From Nereocystis luetkeana (lineage: Eukaryota; Sar; Phaeophyceae; Laminariales; Laminariaceae), in assembly GCA_031213475.1 (NCBI GenBank), contig JARUPZ010000035.1:2269453-2333452 (forward strand): DNA of 64,000 nt. The letters run 5' to 3'. A program made the position numbers and the translations under genes. The notes under the pieces are model-generated. The model did no database searches. It was not told the origin of the DNA and saw only the letters and a list, made by a program, of their open reading frames with translations. Below are positions 15,039 through 24,452 of this stretch, in pieces. How positions within the stretch are numbered: the first letter of the stretch is position 1; each line of letters starts with the position of its first letter.

Positions 15039-16977
15039 GGTCGTGCTTTTTGGAGTGCCGCTGGTTCGGTGGGCTTTCTCGCCGCCCCCCCCCCCCCCCA
15101 ACCGCGAAGCCAAAATTCCGTGCTTGTCTTCCGGCCAATAGTGTCTGACGGCGCCTTGATCTGTTTTTTTCCAGGCCATTGCGCTCTTTTTTCCGAGCTC
15201 ACGCTACGTGTACGCCCGTTCCTTTCCGCTTGCTCGTACGGCATGCATGCGATGGTGCGGTGTTGCGATGGTTGCGGTTGAGCAGGGGAGGGGGCAAACG
15301 AGCTCATCCAGATGGGGAGTATTCTCATTCAGAGCAAGTCTACCATGGAGGAGGTGAGAGTGGGCGGGTGGGCGGTGGGCGGGGGGGAGAACGGGAGCTT
15401 TGCGGTTCGGCAGGGTCAAGGGAGGGGGGGGGGGGCGGTGAGGGGGGGGGGGTCGGCACATGCTCGCCAGGTGTATCAAACTACCCTTTACGTGATATTT
15501 GCGACTGGCTTGTGTCTGTATTTGCAGTAGCTGGTGTGATGAGGGCATAGGGTATCCGCGGGCCAGGGTCTGGGTTGCCTTTGTGTGCAATATATGATGT
15601 ACCGGGCGACCTTATCCACTCGCTGCGGCGGGGGGTTGGCTTCCTGTTCGAGGTGCCACATTTCCTGCTGCGTCGTACTCGTACACCAGCATTTTTTTTT
15701 TTCTTGAGGCGCGGGCGCTTTTGGGTGTATGGATGCCCTTAACTGCTCACTCTGCAGTTGGGGTTCCGAGGGCCCGTGTGAGCATGAAGGGTGTGGTGAG
15801 GGGCGCGGTTTGTCTTGGTGTACGCCTCCCCATCTTGGGGTCTAAGCGGACACGCGGAAGGCAGTCATCACAAGCAGTTCCCCGTGAAACGCCGGTTGAC
15901 ACGCTTTTGTTGCATCACGAAAGTTAAGGTTTGAGGTTAAACCTACTGTAGTTTTGGGCGCGATGGGCGGGCAATGCGCTTTGCTGCCATATAGGCTACG
16001 GCGTATCAACATAACCATCATGTTTTTTTTCTGAGCAAATGTTAGCCCTTCCATGTTTCGATTACCCTCATCCCCCCATGGTTCGACCCCCCCCCCCTCT
16101 TGTCGTGCATGATCGCGTGCGCACGCCGAGAATGCGTACAAAATGGACCCGCCCCACCCCCCCCCCCCCCTCTACTATTCTGCACCAGCACGGGTGGTGT
16201 GACGCAGACCAGAGCCCCTCCCATCCCTTCACTGCACCCGCGCTGAAAACGCCTGTCCAGGTGTCGAATACCCCCTCCACCCCGCCCTCCTTCTAGTGCT
16301 CTGAACAGTATTGAGGGGTCGAGGTGGTACCGGTTACAATGAATGCAAAGAAAGCCAGTGCGGACGGTGCGGACACACAACATGCACTTCCCCTCCCATC
16401 CCTTCATATTTCCCCTGTCTTAAAAAGCCTGTTCAGGTGTAGAATACCCCCATTCCCCTCCTGCTGCTCCGAGCAGCATTGGCCGAGGTGGCACCGGTTA
16501 CTATTTGTGCCACTTCAATATTACGGATGGTGCAACGCAACGTCCCCTCCCCTCCCATCCCGTGCCCCCGCACTGGAAACGCCTGTCCATGTGTCGTCCC
16601 CCCCCCCCCACCCCCTCTCCGTCTCGAAAGGGATGCATGTTCAATGGTCAAATTACAATGGTCAGATTTCTAAGGCAAGCACCAAACGAGTACGCCCCCC
16701 CCTACTGCTCCGAACATTGCTGGTCCAGGTGGCATCGGTTACAATGAATACCACATCAGTATGGACGGTGCGATGCAAAACATACCCCTGCCCACCTCTG
16801 CTCTCCTTTTTTTTTTTGCCCCTCCGGTTGAAAACGCCTGCCCAGGTGTCGAACACCCCCTTCGCGGCTGTGACGCTGAGCGCTTTGTACCAGGTGGCGT
16901 CCGACGACGGGTTGTGCAACAGCCCGTACAACGTGCAGCGCCACCCCATGCGAGATCAGGCGTACGAATCGACCTGA
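214..16977 (+). CDS. sthA: Plastid-targeted SthA-like NAD(P) transhydrogenase (13 exons)
   Basis: Exons: 214-438, 1769-1966, 2466-2525, 4670-4851, 6481-6655, 8921-8974, 9619-9720, 10612-10725, 11618-11794, 12993-13225, 14640-14770, 15286-15353, 16846-16977. All phases agree and give 616 aa. The family moves hydride between NADPH and NAD+. Residues 1-75 form a signal peptide (VMAMLMLTGWSAAFQPS) followed by a Ser/Arg-rich transit peptide; the AAF motif indicates import into a complex plastid. Visible motifs are the FAD dinucleotide fold GSGPGG (92-97), ATGSR at the end of exon 4, the NAD(P) fold GGGVIA (254-259), YAVGDVIG (FAD contact, about 383-390), WTIPEISSVG and the C-terminal dimerisation region. 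At the usual redox-disulfide site the protein reads FGGPTGLTSK, so both cysteines are absent; SthA enzymes also lack the active disulfide. About 50 extra residues precede WTIPEISSVG. Introns 7 and 8 use GC donors. The first exon is joined by phase and by its targeting signal only. The dihydrolipoamide dehydrogenase branch is excluded by the lost cysteines. Confidence 0.87.
1967..2465 (+). repeat. GGT/TTG-rich tract at the 5' end of intron 2
   Basis: Starting about 10 bp inside the intron, 1978-2150 is almost pure G/T: (GGT)n, then GTT-rich DNA. The rest of the intron up to the exon at 2466 shows no coding signal. Similar G/T tracts follow the donors of exons 4, 5 and 10 of the same gene. Confidence 0.8.
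2828..2932. mobile_element. MITE-A copy 1
   Basis: A 105-bp palindromic element with terminal inverted repeats of the type TTACGGGGGACCATAG, followed by TA. It is a diverged copy: the left arm reads GGGGGGCCATAGTTATTAGG and the right arm CCTATTAACTGTGGTCCCC. No coding capacity. It lies in intron 3 of the transhydrogenase gene. The TA flanks seen in the other copies suggest a Tc1/mariner-type target. Confidence 0.85.
3198..3231. repeat. (TA)n microsatellite
   Basis: An uninterrupted TA dinucleotide run of about 17 units, followed by two TACCTGGTA nonamers at about 3238 and 3252. Confidence 0.95.
3537..3765 (-). mobile_element. SINE-like repeat, near full length (reverse orientation)
   Basis: Read on the minus strand, it runs from TTAACTCATTGAAGCTGTC through the conserved body (GTGCAAGCAATG, CCCGACGTGCTCCGTCC, ATCGTAGGGATGCGAGG, ACGGCCATGCATGATAC) to a terminal GAGTAC. 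About 230 bp, one of the two longest copies here. No C tail follows GAGTAC in this copy. Compare 5613-5850. Confidence 0.8.
4236..4465. repeat. Minisatellite, about 19-bp unit
   Basis: About eleven units of the form CTACCGCACTGTAGAGGCT, with point changes, in intron 3 of the transhydrogenase gene, about 200 bp upstream of exon 4. Each unit contains the partial palindrome CTACCGCACTGTAG. Confidence 0.9.
4852..5240 (+). repeat. G/T-rich tract at the start of intron 4
   Basis: The donor GTGAGG is followed by about 385 bp of GGTGGTGG, GTTGGTGTT and TTGTTGTTG DNA. Long open frames of poly-Val/Leu or poly-Pro/Thr across this stretch are by-products of composition. Confidence 0.85.
5430..6050 (+). 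mobile_element. Cluster of three SINE-like copies and a LINE 3' tail
   Basis: SINE copies: about 5430-5530 (5'-truncated, ending ATGAGTAC plus 13 C), 5613-5850 (the longest, starting at the TTAAATCAACTCATTGAAG end) and 5868-6045. Between the first two, 5531-5595 is a LINE 3' end (GGTCAATGGTCAAATGAC to AACAAATGAGTATG, then C12). All are in the same orientation as the host gene and lie in its intron 4. The bodies are about 85-90% alike by eye. Confidence 0.8.
6385..6445 (+). mobile_element. SINE 3' tail used as the acceptor tract of exon 5
   Basis: The remnant reads GGCTACGGCCATGGATAATA then TCGAGTAAACCCC and a run of over 20 C. The splice acceptor of exon 5 (AG at 6479-6480) follows after 35 bp, so the C tail is the main pyrimidine tract of this acceptor. 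Confidence 0.7.
6656..6960 (+). repeat. GGT/GTT tract at the start of intron 5
   Basis: After donor GTGGGC there are about 200 bp of (GGT)n with GTT, 6715-6905. No exon is visible until 8921. Confidence 0.85.
7624..8100 (+). repeat. Degenerate repeats of a TGCACTGTTTGA-type unit
   Basis: Roughly 30-bp units such as GCACTGTTTGACGGAATGCG followed by ATCGAAC recur at 7624, 7660, 7728, 7763, 7793 and again at about 8068. They lie inside intron 5 of the transhydrogenase gene. Function unknown. Confidence 0.6.
9770..9890 (-). mobile_element. SINE-like copy, reverse orientation
   Basis: Carries the conserved blocks CATGGGGACAGCCGTATGAT, GGCCCTCGCATCCCTGCA, CGGAGCACGTCGGGTTTTTA and GCTTGCACCAAGCGAGG. 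It lies in intron 7 of the transhydrogenase gene, 50 bp downstream of its GC donor. Confidence 0.75.
10155..10545 (+). mobile_element. Two SINE-like copies with C-rich tails
   Basis: Copy 1 is 10155-10335 (AGGGTGCAGCTCACCCTTC to CATGACAATAGTACAC, then C-rich). Copy 2 is 10365-10460, 5'-truncated, ending ATGCATGAGATCGAGTACAT and a second ATCGAGTAC with C11. C-rich DNA then continues to the acceptor of exon 8 at 10610-10611. Confidence 0.78.
11795..12390 (+). repeat. CCGTACCGTA-type satellite filling the 5' half of intron 9
   Basis: About 580 bp built from 5-bp words of the form YCGTR (CCGTA, TCGTG, GCGTG). It starts directly after donor GTACCC. Open frames on both strands across it are artefacts of the 5-bp period. 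A longer period of about 150-160 bp may be superimposed, since GAAATAYCGTWCCGTC recurs at about 11966, 12111 and 12249. Confidence 0.9.
12445..12557. mobile_element. MITE-A copy 2
   Basis: A diverged 113-bp copy. The left arm reads CTACGGGAGACCACAATTAA and the right arm GGTCCTATTTACTCGGCCCC followed by CCGTAT. It lies in intron 9 of the transhydrogenase gene. Confidence 0.75.
13418..13815 (+). repeat. GGT/GTTGGTGTTGGTGCT minisatellite in intron 10
   Basis: About 400 bp of purine/T-rich repeats, 190 bp downstream of the exon 10 donor. They read as poly-Val/Leu or poly-His/Gln in different frames. This is the fourth such tract in the gene. Confidence 0.85.
15001..15040. repeat. (TGTC)n microsatellite
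   Basis: About nine uninterrupted TGTC units in intron 11 of the transhydrogenase gene. Confidence 0.95.
16190..16900 (+). repeat. Tandem array copying the exon 13 acceptor region
   Basis: About four units of 160-240 bp. Each contains CGCCTGTCCAG joined to GTGTCGAATACCCC (decoy AG at 16259-16260 and 16434-16435, a mutated copy at about 16590, the real one at 16844-16845), then a stretch resembling GAGCGCTTTGTACCAGGTGG of exon 13, then GGTTACAATGAATGCC-like DNA and CCCCTCCCATCCCTTC. The last unit is the functional acceptor and exon start. Confidence 0.72.
16612..16700 (+). mobile_element. LINE 3' end, 5'-truncated, C tail
   Basis: Reads CTCCGTCTCGAAAGGGATGC, then TTCAATGGTCAAATTACAAT, AAGGCAAGCACCAAACGAGT and ACG followed by C8. 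It matches the 3' end of the element at 60990-61895 and lies inside the intron 12 array. Confidence 0.75.
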
Positions 16978-19279
16978 TGGCGCCGCTGCTCTTCGCAGCG
17001 GTGACGATGTTTTAAAAACTTGCTTTTCTTTGTCGCACCTTCTTTTTTTTCCGAAAAAATGAATTTCAAAAGTTTGAAAGTCTTCATTGCGGAACTTTTG
17101 AATTTCTTCCTTTTTTCTGTTTTTTCTTTGTGTTTTTTGCTGAGATTGTCCAGTGCAAAGGTCACGGTTAAAGCTATGACTAAAAATTACGTCTCGTGAT
17201 TTTTGAAAAAAAACTGTATGTCAGCACGCAAAATATAGAAGGTGTCCAATGGTGGGCGTTAAGGTTTCCGGCAGGCAGGCAGGCATGCACGCTTGCAGTC
17301 GATCTGTTTTTGTCAGAATTTTTGCCGGGGGAAGGGTGTATTTAGGGGGGGGGGGAGTTCAAATCTCCCACACGACTCACTTTTACGAGCGTAAAACCGA
17401 CAAGCGAAGCGGCAGAGGTGGCGTACACAAATCACAAAAACACAGGAATTTGTTTGGGCTACGAGTATGGTTCCGGGTCCCGTTTCCGATCCCTCGGGAA
17501 GCACCACACAATGATAGATAGATGTTGAAATAAAATTGGGGCGGCCCGGACGTTGCAGGCTTGGCCCACCACCCCCCTCTCGCGATGCACTCCTGAATAC
17601 AGACGAACTAGACCAGCGGTGGAGTTAGAACAATCTAGGTAGAAAACAGTGCCCAGTGCCCGAATTTTTTGTACTGGTCATTGATCAAGAGGAGCTTCGT
17701 GGTCGGTCGAAAAATCGGCGGGTGGCGTATGAAATTTTCCTGCGAGTGTTGATCATTTTTTTTTCAAAGGATATTTTTTAACTGGCCGGAAAATCGGTGG
17801 ATGGCGTATGGCGCCATCCATCGAAGGTCCTGACATCACACGAAATCTCACCGACCGGCGGCTTTCGCCGGAGGCCGCCCGAACTATTTTGACGATTGCC
17901 CCATTCCATCGGTGACGTGGATGTACGATATCGCACGGCGAGGAGGACTGCTTCTTGTGCTGTCGTCGTCGTTCTCATCGTTTTTTTTTTTTGTAAGAGG
18001 TTTATGATTGGGCGATCGACGCTTGTCGACTCGTTGGGTGTGGGTTTAGGGGAAGCATGTAAACGGAGGAGGGGTCCGGACGAGTTTCGCCGGCAGCGGA
18101 GTGCTACACCGCAAGCTTACAGCAAACAACGTCACACACACCCTTCCCTATCGGCTGCACGCAACGCTTCTGTATCGATTCCCGAGTTTCTCGGTCGACT
18201 GGCCGGGGCAGTAGAACATACACGTACTGTATGCCCTTCCAGATTTGCTCAAAATGAGCAGGTTCCGCGTTGTTGTACGTAACATTTACCCTGGGTGTTG
18301 TTGGTTATATGTCTTTGAACAGTAGTACGTACATACAGTAGTAGCTCAGAGGTCTAACGTCTTGACACGAGAGCCAAATATTTCTAGGTGCAGCAGAGGA
18401 TGGGGAGGCGAGCTGAGAAGAAACTATAGGAGTTACAGGAGCGGTAGCAGCAGCAGCAGCGGCAGATATCTGTTCGTATTGCAGCAATACTACTTGTTGC
18501 ACAATGATTTCAGAAAGCCTTAACCCGCGGGCGGCGGGCGCTCCCCCAAGGTGCTTGGCGGAGACTTGAACTTGTGTGCACATGGTAAGCAAGAGGTATC
18601 AGGTGGGCGGATGCACTCGTAACGGGTGTGAGTGACGAACGCTGTTTGGTAGGGGGTAGGGGTGCCCACGATTCGTCGAGGTTCGCTGGTAAAAAGTGCC
18701 TACGACTCGTAGATCAGCGGAGGAAGGGGAGGGCGGTCGGTTGACATGGGCATCAAGGTGCCAAGAACACGGGTAGTTTCTAACAATGCTCTTGAAGATA
18801 GAGACACACCGGGCGGCCGTGCGCATGCATGTATAGTTTGGTCTACCAGGTATTTTGTTTTTCATCGATATCGATCGACTCTTTTTAAGTGTCGACTCCT
18901 CCTGCAGTTGATGCGGCAAGGCGCATGAGACGGATGCGAAAATACTTGGGCATGGGTTTGCTCTTACTGATACGGGCCTTCCCCCTCGGATGACGCTCTC
19001 CGTATGATACGTGTACCACCTGTAGTAACCTGCGTGAGGACTCTCGACGGCTACCGGCAAGTGGGTGAGTTTACCGTCCCGGCATCACTTATTTCTGACT
19101 TTTTTCTGCCTGCACCACAGTTCGCGCGGTGTTGTACCCACTGACACAAACGTTGGTGCCGACGGCGACAGCACGCGTCGGCCTTCTTCGGTTTACCGCC
19201 TTCGGCCCGTGGGTGGATCAGGCTAGAAATGTTGAGGATTGGGGCGGGGAAGTCTCGTAAGAAATAGTGATCCTCCGCA

Positions 19280-21180
19280 GCATTTGTTGAGACATCGTGG
19301 CCCTCACGCCTTGCGAGCAGAAATCACGAGTCTCCCTTGTACATGAAAAAAAAACACCCAAAAGGTGCGTCTTCATTTCCTCCCGACTTCACTTTTCTGC
19401 CTTCCTGTCGTGTACGCGATACACCTTTCGACATCCTTCCCGCTCATAGGAGGAAGAGATTCGAAAGGTGTACGCACACGATTATGGGAGAGGTGTGGGT
19501 TCGGGAAAAAAAAGAAGAGACCCACCTTTTTATGGTTTGTTTTGGTACAAGGAAGGATCGTGATGCTGCCCGCGATCCATTTGGGCCACGATGTTCTAAC
19601 CTTTTACGCTTCTTTTTTTACAAGGGGGGGCCGTGATGCTTCCCGCAAGGTATTTCGGCCACGATGTCTCGATCAGTGCTGTAACAATCATTTTCTTACA
19701 TCGCGGGCCAAACGCCTTGCGAGCAGCATCACGGTCGTCTCTCGCACCAAAAAGAACACAAAAAAGTGGGGTTTCGAACAGGAAGAGCTTCGAAAGGTGC
19801 ACACGACAAGGGCGGAGAGAGGCGGATTCGGGAAGAGTACTCTGTGATGCTTCCCGCGATATGTTTTAGGCCACGATGTCTTAATCAGTGTTGTAACAAT
19901 GAATTCCTTATATCGTGGCCCAAACGCCTTGCGGGAAGCATCGCGGTCCTCGCTTATAAAAAAAAATAAGCATACAGTTAAAAGGTTAGAACATCGTGGC
20001 ACATATGCCTTGCGGGGCAGCATCACGGTCCCCCCTTTTGTACCATAAGAAACATAGAAAGGTGGGTCTTCGTTACTCTTCCCGAATCCAAGTCCTTTAT
20101 TACTTTAGTGTACCTGGTACACCTTTCGAAACTCTTTCTGCTCGTATGAAGAAGATTTTCAAAATATGTACCTGGTACACGAGCAATGAGAGAGAGGTGG
20201 GTTCGGGAAGGGTTAACACATACCGAAGTATCCACCCTCTTTATGTTTATTTTGATACAAGGGAGGACCGCGATGCTGCTGGCAAGGTGTTTCGGCCACG
20301 AAGTCTTAATAAGTCGCTGCAACAAATACTTTTGTGTATGACCCAAATACCTCCTTCGTACCTAAAAAAGCTTCAAAATGTGAGTCTTCGTTACTCTTGC
20401 CGAAGCCACCGTTCTCTTCTACGAGTAACTCTCTTGTACTTCTTTCGAAACTTTTCCACGTTCTTGCTACCAGTATAATTTTTCTGTTGTACAAGGGAGG
20501 GCCGTGATGCTGTCCGCAAGACATTTGGGCCACGACGTCCCAAGAGTGCCGAGGGTAGCCGTTTCGCACGAGACTGTCCGGCCCCCATCCCTCAAACGTC
20601 TCCGGATTGGCCCCGCCGACGGTGAATCACAGAAGGCCGGGGTGCGCTCATGACGTTTGTTAACAACATTTGTGCCATACACGGTGGATCTTCCTTATCC
20701 TTCCCGAATCCGCCTCTCATTGCAATGGACACCTTTCGGAAATCTTCATCTTAGGCCCCTCATTGTCGGAGGGCTTGTCGTCCAGAAATTTCCCAAGTTT
20801 GGAAATAATTGGACATGTGTATGAAGATACGGAGGCGTTCTGCCACGATGTGTGAAATTCTTCAGGAGTAAAAAACCAGGAAAGTTGTACGTATTTCACA
20901 TATTTAGGGGAAAAAAATCAGGAAAATCTGGAAGATAAAAAAATTGCGCGAAGAGCATAAGGAAAATGTGGGGGGAAAAGCTATCCGATAAAAATGACGA
21001 CTCTTATGAACCCCAAAAAGTATTTTTTCGACAGGTAGGTGTACACGATACCGCCAGAAAAGTGGTGGTAGATCCGGAAATAAAACGATGACCCCCCCTT
21101 ACGTGTATATTTTGATACAGGGGGGGCTCGTGATGCTTCCCGCAGGTATTTTGGACCACGCTGCCTTAATTGCGCCGAAA
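19280..21180. repeat. Family of direct and inverted repeats around GTGATGCTTCCCGCAAGG
   Basis: The unit core is GTGATGCTTCCCGCAAGG, then TATTTCGGCCACGATGTC and TTAATCAGTGTTGTAACAA. Direct copies are at about 19560, 19633, 19847, 20268, 20507 and 21130. Inverted copies (ATCGTGGCCCAAACGCCTTG then CGGGAAGCATC) are at about 19695, 19915 and 20000. Pairs such as 19847-19870 with 19912-19945 form long hairpins. Spacers share TTCGGGAAGAG and TACACCTTTCGAAACTC. No transposase was seen. Confidence 0.75.
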
Positions 21181-22818
21181 TAAACATATACCTAATACCT
21201 GGTATGAGTTTTCATTAATAGTCCCCAATCCACCCCCCTCTCTCTCTCTCTCTTTCACTGTCGTGTACCAGTACTTCTTTCGAAACTCCCCTTTTCGTCC
21301 CCTAAATAGTCTCCTTCGGCCGCCATGCTCCCCCAACACTGGCGCCTGCGAATAAGCCGACCACTATTACGCCTTCGAGCCTGTAGGCATACCACTAGCC
21401 AATCTCACAGATGCTCCCGCCTGAGTCCAGGCTGAGAGGCAAGCCCTCCAAATTCCCCATGAGCTCGTGAACACAGAAAACGGCAACGTTTTCTTGTTTC
21501 TGCCCCCCCCCAGAAAATGAGTGCCAACTCCAAAACCCAATGATATCGAAGGTTTGTCCGTAGATGCATGTGCAACCATCCGCGAACGAACGGGATGACG
21601 GACAAAGCGAGGTGTATCGGTACATACCCATATATATTCAGCATGTCTATGTCGGGGGTCTGGGTCAGAGTATAGAAACGGGCACAGGCGGTCTTCGTGG
21701 GTAAGGCGTCACGTTTAGGTTTGTAAACCCGTACGCCGAACGCGAGGGAGTCGAGGGTTCTTGCTGAGAACGCAAACGCTTTCTTTTCTTGCTAGCGACG
21801 TGACTACAGACATTAGGTAGTCGCTGGGTTGGTTAATAAGGAACAAGCCAGGAGGTTGTGAGTTTTCTTTCCCACTCGACCCCCATGATTTTTCTTTTGA
21901 AGCGGGGGGGGGGGGGGGGGGAGGGGGTACTCATATGATGCATGGCCATAGTCGTGGGGAGGGGGGGGGGCGAGGGGGCAGCTCGAAGGGCATGGCGTTC
22001 CAGGCATTTCCCCCCCGGCCACTGGTGCTGTGATCAAGGGGTGAGTGTCAACCCACGCCACCCGCATGCTCGATTCGGCACGGCGTCACGCAGGGGCGAG
22101 GTAAAGTGGACAAGATCGTACACGTTGTGTGACCAGTCGCGGAAGGGAAGGGCGGGATGGGCATAAGAACACCCGTGTCCATGCACCGCATAGTAGGCCT
22201 AAGCCTAGGCTTATAAGTCTAAGCCCAAGCCTAAACCTTAGAACACGCAGCCGCTTCGTACAAGGCGCGGACTCGGCACATCTGCGACGGGAACTCCTGC
22301 GACGGCCGGCGGCGGCGGGACAGGAACGACATGATGAGTGCATACATACGCGCAACAACCGGCTTGAACACGGCGCAACACCAGCGAAAGCGCGGAAGAC
22401 ATCACGGGGCGTGACAACACCATCAACCTGCGGCTCCCCTATACCAGAAAACTTCCATCAACCCAACACCCGGGACAACACTGCTTTCCTCTTCTTCCTC
22501 GCGTATCTTGACACCACGGCCGCCGCGACGGGACTTATCTATGTTGACCAACCCTGGGGTATACGCATATATATAGCCGGCGTCGACGGCACCTCCACTC
22601 TCCGGAAGATCATTTATTTTTCTCTGGCTCCGTCCTGATGGCGCGCGCGCCGGTCCATGGACCTTCAAGCACTCTTCTTGGCTGGTATATTACTGACATG
22701 TGTTCCTATTGTGCCTCTCGGTTCATCTGCCTATCGCCTGCCGACGCTCTTGTGCAACTGTGAGTGTAGAACGCACTTGGAGGGCGGAGAAGACAGAACG
22801 GTTTACTTATTATTAATA

Positions 22819-22923
22819 TTACGGAGGACCATAGTTAACAGGACCAAATGTTGTTAGTAAAAATGGTTAAATATATAGGTTTTTATGTATGCCATAGGTC
22901 CTATTAACTATGGTCCCCCGTAA
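22819..22923. mobile_element. MITE-A copy 3
   Basis: A 105-bp element flanked by TA on both sides. The arms are TTACGGAGGACCATAGTTAA and TTAACTATGGTCCCCCGTAA. One of the best preserved copies, 150 bp upstream of the STIL coding start. Confidence 0.9.
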
Positions 22924-23075
22924 TAGTCCAAATTTCAAATTTCAAATTTCGAATTCAAAGAAGGGAGTTCCAAGGCTTGATTAGCTTTCTTTATGCGGAA
23001 TCGCAACCCCGCTAAGAATTCAAAAATATTTACGAGAACGTAAACATCGTCCCACGCCGTAGCGCTCTGTGCGCG

Positions 23076-24392
23076 TTGCGAGTGGTGGTTCAACGCATGG
23101 CTCCCCCTTTGCGCTCCACCGCCGAAGTACCCGCACCGCTGGCGGTAGCCGACAGTGAGCGCACACTCTTCCTTCAGCGGCGCATAGGCAGGATAGGAAT
23201 GGACAACAACAAGCGGCGTTCCGCGTATTTCGCAGACTCCGATGCATCGGCGACCTCAGGAGGAGGAGGAGGAGGAGGAGGAGAGCCTTCGGCGACCTTG
23301 CCCCAGCGCGCGGTGGCAGCCAGGGTAGGTTCTGCGGTTGCTGTTCCTGCCTCTGGCTCAACCAGGGTTGAAGGGCGCTGGATTCTGGGAGGAATTCGCC
23401 ATAGCTACGGGCAGCTGAGAGAAAATCAACCACAACCGCAGTATCGTGATACCAACGCTTTTGGCAAGGGACTGGGGATGACTGCTCGTACCCGGAATCC
23501 AAGGACGAGTGAAGATGGGGACGACCAGAAGCGAGACAGACGGGGTGGTGCCGCTGTGTTTCATGGTAGCATTCGGTTCCCTGCGAGCCGTGTGGCGCTT
23601 TGGTGAGCCCAGCATTGGAGTAGCACCCGTTACAACGGTTTCAGTAGGTGGTAATGGTGCTGCAGTACGATTAGCTCAGAGCGTAATAAATGTCTCGCGC
23701 TCAGCTACTTCTGTTCAGAGCAGTCTCGCACTGAATCTGATGTGTCCGTCGTACGTGCCCTCTACTGGTATGCTTCATGCGGCCGCCCCCACTAGAAGGG
23801 TACAATGGCCATGAAGCGATCACCCCGTCTCAATATAGACTATGGACCCACAACAGCAGGTAAGTGCCGCAACATGATACCCGGTACGTACCTGATATGC
23901 GTGTACGCCCGCCGTACATACGAGTATTCATACGTATACTCGTACCTGGTGCAGTACTACTATGTACCCCTCCTGTTGTAATACCAGGCACCAGGTATAC
24001 AGCAGTATCTTCTATGAATACGAGTACCTCTTACTTTCTGTCTTCCCGCCCCACTGCGCACTGCACGCCAGCCGTGGTGACCAGCTGAACCCTCTCCCTT
24101 ACCTTCGTACCCACGCTTGAGGTTTCATATAGGCCTTGCGCTGCTTTCACGCCCCACGGTTTTTTTATTCGTGGTTTGCGCTCGATTCGGCTGCCACAGG
24201 AACCGGAGGCCAACGGGAAGCCCTGTAACCCTGACTCCGGAATCGGCGGCTCCCATCCTCGTGCTACGCCAGAGCGCCGCAGATGCTATTGCCTCCAAAC
24301 TCAGCAGCTTAGCGGAGGGGGCGCACGAACGGTGCGAAGCCGCGGGCGTGGATGTCTGCGCAATACCAGTAGCCTATAGCACTACTGTAGTG

Positions 24393-24452
<60 letters not shown>

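Larger units (their letters stand above)
16978..23075. other. Intergenic region between the transhydrogenase and STIL genes
   Basis: About 6.1 kb with no gene I can support. 17020-17220 is A/T-rich. 19280-21180 holds a family of repeats with inverted copies (separate entry). 21905-21925 is poly(G), the C tail of a short reverse SINE fragment (about 21905-21960). 22190-22245 has GCCTAAGCC-type repeats. A 169-codon open frame at 22129-22638 resembles nothing I recognise and has no splice context. 22819-22923 is a MITE-A copy. Confidence 0.6.

Noticed and set aside
22129..22638. A 169-codon open frame as a gene upstream of STIL
   Set aside because: No recognisable domain and uneven composition. 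It crosses GCCTAAGCC repeats and lacks splice context.
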